Below, piece by piece: positions 30,651-37,369 of a DNA stretch of 39,735 nucleotides. Each line of letters starts with the position of its first letter. The first letter of the stretch is position 1. A model generated the notes under the pieces. It saw only the letters and a program-made list of their open reading frames with translations, searched no databases and was not told where the DNA came from. A program made the position numbers and the translations under genes. This DNA is from C7867-006 sp035438705 (lineage in GTDB: Bacteria > Patescibacteriota > Minisyncoccia > Phycocordibacterales > DATDWN01): positions 1 to 39,735 of the forward strand of contig DAORIV010000004.1 in the NCBI GenBank assembly GCA_035438705.1, in the 5' to 3' direction.

Positions 30651-31786
30651 AAATAATATTAACAGGAGGAGGTACAGGTGGGCACTTTTATCCAATAATT
30701 GCAGTTGCCGAAAAATTAAATGAAATAGCAAAAGACAACAGACTTTTAAGACCAGAGCTGTACTATATGTCTACCGATCCATATGATGAAAGCTTGCTAT
30801 TTGAAAATAATATAACTTTTTATAAAGTTAGTGCTGGAAAAATTAGAAGAAACAAAACTCCTGATAATCTAATTAAAAATTTCTTTGATCTTTTCAAAAC
30901 TTTTTCTGGTGTAATATCGGCTTTGTGGAGAGTTTTTGTTATATATCCTGATGTAGTTTTTGGTAAGGGTGGTTACGCAAGTTTCCCAGTACTTTTTGCT
31001 GCTAGATTTCTGGGTATACCAGTCGTAATTCATGAGTCTGATGGTAAACCAGGGAAGGTCAATGCATGGGCTGGAAAGTTCGCAAGAAGAGTAGCTGTAT
31101 CATATCCAGATGCTGTTTCATATTTTAAAAAAGGAATAACCGCTTATACTGGTAACCCAGTAAGAAAGGCGATACAAGAGAAACAAGTTTCTGGTTCTCA
31201 TGAGTTTTTTGGTTTTGATAAAAATATTAAAACAGTATTTATAATTGGTGGTTCTCTAGGCTCACGTTTTGTAAATAGTGCAATTATGGATGCATTGTCA
31301 GAGTTGGTAGAAAATTATCAGGTTATACATCAAACTGGTAAAGATAATTTTCCAATAATCCAAGAAACATCCAAAGTTATACTTAATGGCAATAAGAACA
31401 AAGATAGATATAAAGCCTTCCCATATATGAATGACTTAACAATGCGTATGGCTTCTGGAGCTGCTGATGTTATTGTATCTAGAGCTGGTTCTGCTATATT
31501 TGAAATAGCATTGTGGGGTAGAGCGTCAATAATAATACCGATACCTGAAGAAACTTCACATGATCAAAGGACTAATGCATATTCATATGCTAGAAGTGGC
31601 TCAGCTGTTGTCATAGAAGAAAAAAATATGTCAACTGGGGTTCTGATGTCTGAAATAGAAAGAATCACAGGTGACCCTTTGACTAAAGAGAAAATGGAGA
31701 GTTCAGCTGTAGCTTTTTCAAGAAAGGATTCTGCACAGCTTATTGCAGAGGGGATTATAGAGATCGGCCTAGAACACGAAAAATAA
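30647..31786 (+). CDS. murG: UDP-GlcNAc:lipid I GlcNAc transferase
   Basis: Converts lipid I to lipid II on the inner membrane face. The 379 residues start MKIILTGGGTGGHFYPIIAVAEKL (glycine-rich lipid-side loop), with FGKGGYASFPVLFAARFLGI, VIHESDGKPGKVN, IIGGSLGSRFVN and the UDP-sugar site ASGAADVIVSRAGSAIFE. It overlaps ftsW by four bases, so translation is coupled. One base separates it from gltX. Confidence 0.95.
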   Translation: MKIILTGGGTGGHFYPIIAVAEKLNEIAKDNRLLRPELYYMSTDPYDESLLFENNITFYKVSAGKIRRNKTPDNLIKNFFDLFKTFSGVISALWRVFVIYPDVVFGKGGYASFPVLFAARFLGIPVVIHESDGKPGKVNAWAGKFARRVAVSYPDAVSYFKKGITAYTGNPVRKAIQEKQVSGSHEFFGFDKNIKTVFIIGGSLGSRFVNSAIMDALSELVENYQVIHQTGKDNFPIIQETSKVILNGNKNKDRYKAFPYMNDLTMRMASGAADVIVSRAGSAIFEIALWGRASIIIPIPEETSHDQRTNAYSYARSGSAVVIEEKNMSTGVLMSEIERITGDPLTKEKMESSAVAFSRKDSAQLIAEGIIEIGLEHEK

Positions 31787-31787
31787 A

Positions 31788-33236
31788 ATGACAGAAACAA
31801 AGAAAGTAGTAACAAGGTTTGCACCAAGTCCAACTGGATTTATGCATATTGGTGGTGTTAGAACGGCTCTTTTTGCCTACCTTTACGCTAAAAGAAATAA
31901 TGGAACGTTTATTCTGAGAATTGAAGATACTGACAAAGCTCGCGAGGTGGAGGGTTCCATAGAACACATACAGGAATCTCTAAAATGGCTTGGTATAAAA
32001 TGGGATATTGGCCCTCAAAATCCAGGAGAATTTGGCACAGTTATACAATCACAAAGACTAGATACATATATAAAAGAAGCTCATAAACTTATTGAAAAAG
32101 GTTTGGCATACCCTGACCCTTACACAGTAGAAGAATTGGAAGCATTTAGAAAAAAAGCAGAAGAAGAAAGAAGACCTTTTCTTTATAGAGATCATAGACC
32201 AGATACTTTTGAAGTTTGGGACGGCAAGAAACCTCTTCGTCTAAAAGTTCCGGAAGTAAAAAGATACAAATGGACTGATGCTGTTCGTGGTGAACTTGAA
32301 GCCGGACCCGAAGCCCTAGATGATTTTGTATTGATTAAAGCTGATGGCTATCCAACTTATAACTTTGCACATATAGTGGATGATTACAATATGGGTGTGA
32401 CTCATGTTATGCGAGGCGATGAGTTTATTTCAAGTACACCCAAGTTTCTTTCACTTTATGATGCATTGGGTATACCATATCCTGTTTTCGCTTCACTTCC
32501 TCCAATACTTAAAGAAGATAGAACAAAAAAACTTGGCAAAAGAGATGGTGCTAAGGATATTCTAGAATATCGTGCTGAGGGTTACTTACCAGAAGCAATG
32601 GTAAATTTTCTTGCTTTAATTGGCTGGAATCCAGGAACAGAACAAGAGATATTTACAAAAGATGAACTAATAAGTATTTTTGATATTGATAAGATTCAGA
32701 AATCTGGTGGAGCTTTTAATGATGATAAGCTGGATTGGATGAACAAAGAACACATGAAGAAAATGAATGATGATGATATTCATAATGAGATTATTTCAAG
32801 ACTTTCTAATCATGGCATAAATGGAGATGTAAATTTATTAAAAAAAATATCAAAAATAGTTTTTGAACATATTTCAAAGTGGGGTGATATAGACGACATG
32901 GTGAGGGAAGGGGAGTTATCATTTTATTTCAATTCTCCAGAGTATGACACTTCCCTGTTGTCTTGGAAAGGGGATTCGTTAGAAAATTCAAAAAAACACT
33001 TAGAATGGATCAAAGAAAAATTAACACAATCAAGTGTAAATGACTTTGATAACCCAGATGCAATAAAAGCAATAGTTTTTGATTACGCAACAGAAAATGG
33101 TCGTGGTAATGTGTTGTGGCCACTTCGAGTTTCACTTTCAGGTAAGGAAAAGAGCCCTGATCCATTCACTTTACTTTATATTTTAGGCAAAGAAGAATCA
33201 TTGAAAAGAATTAATGATGCAGTATCAAAAATATAA
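31788..33236 (+). CDS. gltX: Glutamyl-tRNA synthetase
   Basis: Class I synthetase, 482 residues. The HIGH-type motif is RFAPSPTGFMHIGGVRTALF, followed by RIEDTDKAREVEGS and the KMSKS-equivalent KKLGKRDGAKDILEY. The usual Ser of KLSKR is Gly here and the following His is Asp. Such variation occurs among bacterial GluRS, and the enzyme may be non-discriminating. It is joined to the cell-wall operon: one base after murG and overlapping the next gene by about 20 bases. Confidence 0.95.
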   Translation: MTETKKVVTRFAPSPTGFMHIGGVRTALFAYLYAKRNNGTFILRIEDTDKAREVEGSIEHIQESLKWLGIKWDIGPQNPGEFGTVIQSQRLDTYIKEAHKLIEKGLAYPDPYTVEELEAFRKKAEEERRPFLYRDHRPDTFEVWDGKKPLRLKVPEVKRYKWTDAVRGELEAGPEALDDFVLIKADGYPTYNFAHIVDDYNMGVTHVMRGDEFISSTPKFLSLYDALGIPYPVFASLPPILKEDRTKKLGKRDGAKDILEYRAEGYLPEAMVNFLALIGWNPGTEQEIFTKDELISIFDIDKIQKSGGAFNDDKLDWMNKEHMKKMNDDDIHNEIISRLSNHGINGDVNLLKKISKIVFEHISKWGDIDDMVREGELSFYFNSPEYDTSLLSWKGDSLENSKKHLEWIKEKLTQSSVNDFDNPDAIKAIVFDYATENGRGNVLWPLRVSLSGKEKSPDPFTLLYILGKEESLKRINDAVSKI

Positions 33237-34518
33237 AACTTATATTAACAAATATGGCTGGGTATTTTTGTTGTTAATTTTTTTTAGTGTTACAAATATT
33301 GCACACACTCAAACAATTACCAATCCAGATGAGCTAAAAAATAAAATTGATGATAGACAGGCACAAATTAAAAAACTAGAGGAAGAAATTAAGCAGTTTA
33401 ATGCCGAAGTTGAGAATGCAAATAAGGAGGCGAAAACTCTAGAAACTACAATAAAAAGTTTGGACTTAACTAAAAAGAAAATAACGACCGACATTAATTT
33501 AACTGAAAACAAAATAAGTAAAACAAATTTAACTATACAGCAAATTGGTGGAGAAATTAGTACTAAAGAAGAGCAAATTGAAAATAATAGAAAGGCCGTT
33601 ACCAATGCCATAAAAAATGCACAGTTTATAGATAATAACAATATAATTACGATGATTTTGACCACTAAAAGCATAAGTGATGTCTGGAAAGACATAGATA
33701 ATATTCAAACTATTCGTGAGGCCATAAGAGATAAAACAAAAGAACTTTCAGGTTTAAAAAGAGAGTTAGAAGTAAAACAAGAAGATCTAAGTGAACAAAA
33801 AGAAGAACTTGTGGATTTAAAACAAGATTTATCTGGTAAAAAACAGGCTGTAGAATATACAGTTAAGGAAAAAGCAACAGTTTTGACACAAACAAAAAGT
33901 AAGGAGCAAGCATTCAAAGAGTTGGTAAAAACTAAAGAACAACAAAGAACTCAGTATTTAAAAGAGTTGTTTGAATACGAATCTCAATTAAAGTATTTAA
34001 TTGACCCTAATAGTTACCCACAAGGAAAACCAAGCATTTTAGCTTGGCCGTTGGATAATGTATATATAACTCAACGGTTTGGCAAAACTGTTGGAGCTCA
34101 AAAACTTTATACATCTGGTTCACATAATGGAGTAGACTTTCGAGCAACTGTAGGTACAAGAGTAAAAAATGTTTTGACTGGTACGGTTGTGGGTTCTGGA
34201 AATACTGATCAATATCCAGGATGTTACTCATTTGGAAAATGGGTTATGGTTAGACACGATAATGGTCTTTCTACTATATATGCCCACCTTTCTGTTATAA
34301 GTGTAAATAATGGTCAGAAGCTAGAAACTGGTGATACTATTGGATTCTCTGGAAATACTGGATATTCAACTGGCCCACATTTGCATATTTCTGTTTATGC
34401 AACACAAGGAGTTCGAATAGAAAAGTTTGTAAACAGTAGGGGATGTAAAGAGGCTGTCATACCTTTGGCAGATATTCGAGCATATCTAGATCCTATGGAA
34501 TACTTCCCAGCAATCTAA
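33217..34518 (+). CDS. EnvC-like protein: coiled coil plus M23 peptidase
   Basis: Exported murein hydrolase or amidase activator. The roughly 433 residues show a signal peptide or anchor (YGWVFLLLIFFSVTNIAHTQT) and two long coiled-coil segments (about residues 25-115 and 160-260; for example IKKLEEEIKQFNAEVENANK). The C-terminal LytM domain has HNGVDFRATVGTRVKNV (HxxxD), YAHLS and GPHLHISVY. All zinc ligands are visible, so it may be an active endopeptidase, unlike E. coli EnvC. Two adjacent ATGs (33214 and 33217) lie inside the end of gltX, so translation is probably coupled. FtsEX-type regulators are the usual partners of this family. Confidence 0.9.
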   Translation: MQYQKYKTYINKYGWVFLLLIFFSVTNIAHTQTITNPDELKNKIDDRQAQIKKLEEEIKQFNAEVENANKEAKTLETTIKSLDLTKKKITTDINLTENKISKTNLTIQQIGGEISTKEEQIENNRKAVTNAIKNAQFIDNNNIITMILTTKSISDVWKDIDNIQTIREAIRDKTKELSGLKRELEVKQEDLSEQKEELVDLKQDLSGKKQAVEYTVKEKATVLTQTKSKEQAFKELVKTKEQQRTQYLKELFEYESQLKYLIDPNSYPQGKPSILAWPLDNVYITQRFGKTVGAQKLYTSGSHNGVDFRATVGTRVKNVLTGTVVGSGNTDQYPGCYSFGKWVMVRHDNGLSTIYAHLSVISVNNGQKLETGDTIGFSGNTGYSTGPHLHISVYATQGVRIEKFVNSRGCKEAVIPLADIRAYLDPMEYFPAI

Positions 34519-34523
34519 TTTGA

Positions 34524-34529
34524 TATAAT
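34524..34529 (+). promoter_or_regulatory. Extended -10 box of the 34537 gene
   Basis: TGa-TATAAT ends seven bases before ATG 34537. Confidence 0.5.
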
Positions 34530-34536
34530 ATATATA

Positions 34537-34743
34537 ATGAAAAATAATAATGAAGATGGTTTTGTAATGAAAATTGTTGTAATAATTATTGCTTTAGTTT
34601 TTATAAAGTACTACTTAGATTTTGATTTGGTTGAATGGTATAACTCTCCTACTGGTCAAAAGTATGTTGGTACTATCTGGGAAATGATTAAAGGTTTCTA
34701 TGTGTGGGTTGATAACTACGTGAGGACTAAATGGTTTAGTTAG
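34537..34743 (+). CDS. Small membrane protein, 68 aa
   Basis: I do not recognise this family. A short polar N-terminus precedes one hydrophobic span (MKIVVIIIALVFIKYYL) and an amphipathic aromatic-rich tail (WYNSP, WEMIKGFYVWVDNYV). No SD and AT-rich, with a perfect extended -10 box seven bases upstream, so it follows the core-style start pattern. It comes 18 bases after the EnvC-like gene and may be an envelope accessory protein. Confidence 0.65.
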   Translation: MKNNNEDGFVMKIVVIIIALVFIKYYLDFDLVEWYNSPTGQKYVGTIWEMIKGFYVWVDNYVRTKWFS

Positions 34744-35110
34744 AAATTAAACTACAGATTTAAGGGTAGGGGACTTCCCTATTTTAGGGAACAAAAAAAG
34801 AAGGTCAAAATAATAGGTTCCAAATCCAACAGGGGTGCTATCTAGGTACCTAAAAAAGATAGTTGGAGGCGGATAAAAAGGGGATGCAAAGTACAAAAAG
34901 CAGATTGTCAGACGCTAAAGCGACCGACAATCTGCAGGTATGTTTTGTACTACATCTCCATAGGAAGATGTAGTACAAAACATATATTGTGCGACATACT
35001 TATATACTTCTCCCCTCTATATATTTCATACATATAAATCAATAACCAAATCAAATTAACTAATATAATTTAATATAATTATCCTTCCCTATTTTACTTG
35101 CGTGTAAACA
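34744..35110. other. Non-coding region with three strong inverted repeats
   Basis: No ORF is supportable. From left to right: TTCCCTA/TAGGGAA (34775-34791); CTATCT/AGATAG around 34838-34862 enclosing AGGTACCT; GCAGATTGTC/GACAATCTGC (34900-34909 and 34926-34935) with an inner CGCT/AGCG; then an 18-bp perfect repeat, ATGTTTTGTACTACATCT against 34966-34983, loop eight bases. A tandem 10-mer TAATATAATT occupies 35061-35080. CTTCCCTATTTTA occurs at both 34774-34786 and 35084-35096. The stretch could be a non-autonomous mobile element, an RNA gene or a protein-binding array. Confidence 0.7.
34940..34983. repeat. 18-bp perfect inverted repeat
   Basis: Arms 34940-34957 and 34966-34983, loop CCATAGGA. 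One further T-A pair and a G-T pair extend the outer end. No T run follows in either direction. Confidence 0.9.
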
Positions 35111-35143
35111 AAATTCGTCCGTATTTCTACGGACGAATTTTTT
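35111..35143 (-). terminator. Bidirectional terminator
   Basis: AAATTCGTCCGTA pairs with TACGGACGAATTT (13 bp), with T runs on both strands. It lies directly after the stop of the minus-strand 58-residue gene. Confidence 0.9.
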
Positions 35144-35144
35144 A

Positions 35145-35321
35145 TTACCTTTTGGAATTAGGTTTAAGAACTTCTTGTACTTTGGCCAAGCAACCTTCAC
35201 AATTTGCAATATGCCTAAGATTCATGCGAACCCACTTCTGATCTTTCGGCCAGTTTATTGGGAATTCACTTGAAAATAGACAAAGTGCTCTTTCTCGATA
35301 AAGAATGTGTATAGTTTCCAT
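35145..35321 (-). CDS. Small orphan protein, 58 aa, with CxxC
   Basis: The product starts METIHILYRERALCLF, includes WPKDQKWVRMNLRHIANCEGCLAKVQEV and ends PNSKR (the middle segment is residues 24-51). The N-C-E-G-C stretch with a nearby His could bind zinc or a heavy metal. The AAGGAGGT SD lies six bases before the ATG, a TTGTTA-17-TAGAAT promoter is upstream, and a 13-bp terminator follows. It is a typical single-gene SD-led unit. Family not recognised. Confidence 0.75.
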   Translation of the reverse strand: METIHILYRERALCLFSSEFPINWPKDQKWVRMNLRHIANCEGCLAKVQEVLKPNSKR

Positions 35322-35345
35322 TCAGAGACCTCCTTTTCTCAAGTG

Positions 35346-35374
35346 ATTCTAATTGAACTTGCATATTTTAACAA
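35346..35374 (-). promoter_or_regulatory. Promoter of the 58-residue gene
   Basis: Minus strand TTGTTA, 17 bases, TAGAAT (one mismatch to TATAAT). Confidence 0.6.
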
Positions 35375-35381
35375 GTAATAC

Positions 35382-35403
35382 AAAAAGCCCTTGCGGGCCT
35401 TTT
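35382..35403 (-). terminator. Possible terminator
   Basis: GCCC/GGGC stem with flanking A and T runs. It is the second hairpin below the transglycosylase gene and may protect the next promoter from read-through. Confidence 0.6.
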
Positions 35404-35445
35404 GTCTAATCAGTATACACCCATACATTTTGTATACAAGGATAG

Positions 35446-35454
35446 TTATCCACA
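35446..35454 (+). other. DnaA-box match, isolated
   Basis: TTATCCACA is an exact match to the E. coli DnaA box. Only one was seen, so an origin is not supported; it lies between two terminators. Confidence 0.3.
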
Positions 35455-35458
35455 CAAA

Positions 35459-35490
35459 ACAAAAAGCACCATTTCGGGTGCTTTTTGTTT
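35459..35490 (-). terminator. Terminator of the transglycosylase-like gene
   Basis: AAAAAGCACC pairs with GGTGCTTTTT (10 bp); the A and T runs make it usable on both strands. Confidence 0.85.
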
Positions 35491-35501
35491 TGTTAGGTTC
35501 T

Positions 35502-35954
35502 TTAGATAATAGCAAGTGCTTGACCTCTTGGGTGCCAACAATTTTTTGATGAAGCATCAGCTTCCCAAGGTTTTGTTCCAAACTTGTTGTACAAGTGTTG
35601 AGCAAAACGAACGTTACCTTCTAAGGTATTGATATCTAGACCAAGTTTCTCTGCATCTTCCTCGTGGATTGAGGCCATGATTTGCATCACTCCAGTAGCT
35701 GAACTACCTTTATGATTTTTAAGTGGATTACCATCACTGTCTAGTTGTCTAAAACCAGACTCACAATAAGCAATCTCAATCATGATTGGGTTATCTTTAA
35801 AGTACTGTCTAACATACTTTTCAGTACTCATAAGAGACTCAACCTCTTTATTAGATATTTGTTTTACAACTTTGTAAGACGAATCTTCTACTTTAGGTAA
35901 TGAAGTTACGTTCGGAGTTGTCGTACCTGATATTGTCGAAAGGAACATAAACAA
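35502..35954 (-). CDS. Lytic transglycosylase-like SLT domain protein
   Basis: About 150 residues of lysozyme-like fold. The catalytic Glu lies in EIAYCESGFRQ, followed by GVMQIMASIHEEDAEKLGLD and NVRFAQHLYNKFGTKPWEA, all usual in the SLT family. The start is uncertain: TTG 35954 gives a short N-terminus, but a hydrophobic, signal-like reading (LNFTAVSLFMFLSTISG) continues upstream to an in-frame TAA without a standard start codon, so an unusual start such as ATT is possible. No SD is seen. It would cut peptidoglycan glycan strands outside the cell. A long structured leader precedes it. Confidence 0.85.
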   Translation of the reverse strand: MFMFLSTISGTTTPNVTSLPKVEDSSYKVVKQISNKEVESLMSTEKYVRQYFKDNPIMIEIAYCESGFRQLDSDGNPLKNHKGSSATGVMQIMASIHEEDAEKLGLDINTLEGNVRFAQHLYNKFGTKPWEADASSKNCWHPRGQALAII

Positions 35955-36077
35955 ACTAACTGCGGTAAAATTTAAAATAAGTCTTTAATTAAATTGTAAT
36001 TCTATCGTGGCTCAGGGGTAAACTTAATGAAAGTCACCCTAGAACAGAAAAACTCAGCTAATTACTGAGTTGTTAAT
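35955..36077 (-). promoter_or_regulatory. Structured 5' leader of the transglycosylase-like gene
   Basis: The predicted transcript starts near 36071, exactly at a hairpin AACTCAG/CTGAGTT (36071-36051) followed by TTTTT. A second imperfect stem, TTCTA/TAGAA with GGT/ACC inside, spans about 36002-36044. The order (hairpin plus T run, second structured element, gene) resembles a leader control element, though no known riboswitch class is recognised. Confidence 0.4.
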
Positions 36078-36106
36078 ATAATAGCATATCTGAATTCAAA
36101 TGTCAA
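36078..36106 (-). promoter_or_regulatory. Strong promoter upstream of the transglycosylase-like gene
   Basis: Minus strand TTGACA (36106-36101), 17 bases, TATTAT (36083-36078). Confidence 0.75.
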
Positions 36107-36200
36107 TACAATACAATGAATTTTCATGCATATCAAGGGTAAAAAAAGCTATATTTATAGCCATATAATTATGAAAATTCAATCGAAAACATTAAACAAG

Positions 36201-36236
36201 AAAACCACAAGTTAGGCAACTTGTGGCTTCTTTTTG
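36201..36236 (-). terminator. Terminator of dnaK-dnaJ
   Basis: CCACAAGTT pairs with AACTTGTGG around a four-base loop; T-rich sequence follows on the minus strand. Confidence 0.85.
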
Positions 36237-36256
36237 GTTTAAAAGCGAATTGTACG

Positions 36257-37330
36257 CTATAGACCCAAGTCTTTTAGTTGATTTATCGTTTTTTTGGCGT
36301 CTTTTGATAACTTTGTAGGCATTATAATACTAGTTTTGACGAGTATATCTCCTCTGTAACCCTTCTCATATGGCACTCCTTTGCCTTTAATACGTAGAAT
36401 TTCACCATGTTTGAGGCCTTCTGGTACTCTAAGGCTAATTTCTCCATCAAGAGTCTTAATACTAACTTCTGAGCCAATGAGAGCATCAGTTAGTTTTACA
36501 GGTAAGTCCATTACTAGGTTCACATCTTCTTTTCTAAATACAGGATGTTTTTTAACATAAATTTTTATGTACAAATCCCCTGATTGACCTCCTGAAATCG
36601 CTTCCCCAGCTCCAGATAATCTAATCATTTCACCATTGTCAATTCCGGCTGGTATTTTGACCTTGATTTCAGATTCCTTCTTATATACTCCATTACCATT
36701 ACAAGCTCCACATTTAACTTTTGGTACTTTTCCTGTGCCATGGCAATTATCACATGTAGCTTGAGACTCAAACTGACCAAAGAATGTTCTTTTAACCTCT
36801 CTTACACTACCCTTACCATTACACTTTGTACAAGTAGTTTGTTCAGTCCCCTTTTCCGCTCCTGATCCACTGCATGTATCACATTTTGACACTTTATTAA
36901 GTAGTACAGTTCTCTCAACTCCAAATATTGAGTCTTCAAAGGAAAGTTCAATATCAATTGAGATATCACGTCCTCTTTTTGCTTGTCTTCTTGAGCCTCC
37001 TCCGAACACATCTCCGAATATATCACCAAAGTCGAATTCGAAACCCCCATTACCACCTTGAGTAAACTGTGAGAAGTCAAAACCTTCAAAGCCTCCTCCG
37101 AACCCACCTCCACCCATGTTTGGACCTGCAGAGCCAAACTGGTCGTATTGTGCACGCTTTTGGTCATCAGAAAGAACCGAGTAAGCCTCGTTTATTTCTT
37201 TGAATTTAGCATCATCTCCTGTTTTTTTATCCGGGTGATACTTGTGCGCTAAAGTCCGAAATGCTTTTTTGATTTCATCCTTTGAGGCTTTCTTATCAAC
37301 GCCTAATGTTTGATAGTAGTCTTTTGACAT
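36257..37330 (-). CDS. dnaJ: Chaperone DnaJ (type I Hsp40)
   Basis: Co-chaperone that delivers unfolded clients to DnaK and stimulates its ATPase. The 357 residues hold the J domain (YYQTLGVDKKASKDEIKKAF, HPD in HKYHPDKKTG), a Gly/Phe-rich linker, four CxxCxGxG zinc repeats (CDTCSGSG, CTKCNGKG, CDNCHGTG, CGACNGNG) and C-terminal client domains (ISLRVPEGLKHGEILRI). It lies 39 bases after dnaK on the same strand, forming the operon; grpE is not in the window. Confidence 0.97.
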   Translation of the reverse strand: MSKDYYQTLGVDKKASKDEIKKAFRTLAHKYHPDKKTGDDAKFKEINEAYSVLSDDQKRAQYDQFGSAGPNMGGGGFGGGFEGFDFSQFTQGGNGGFEFDFGDIFGDVFGGGSRRQAKRGRDISIDIELSFEDSIFGVERTVLLNKVSKCDTCSGSGAEKGTEQTTCTKCNGKGSVREVKRTFFGQFESQATCDNCHGTGKVPKVKCGACNGNGVYKKESEIKVKIPAGIDNGEMIRLSGAGEAISGGQSGDLYIKIYVKKHPVFRKEDVNLVMDLPVKLTDALIGSEVSIKTLDGEISLRVPEGLKHGEILRIKGKGVPYEKGYRGDILVKTSIIMPTKLSKDAKKTINQLKDLGL

Positions 37331-37369
37331 AGGTTTTGTTAATTTACACTAACAGATACAAAGTATCAA

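Noticed and set aside
35404..35458. Replication origin suggested by an exact DnaA box
   Set aside because: Only one box, no AT-rich unwinding element paired with it, and dnaA/dnaN are not nearby.
35995..36045. tRNA-like GTGGCTCAGGGGTA near the transglycosylase leader
   Set aside because: Resembles a D arm, but no anticodon or T arm follows.
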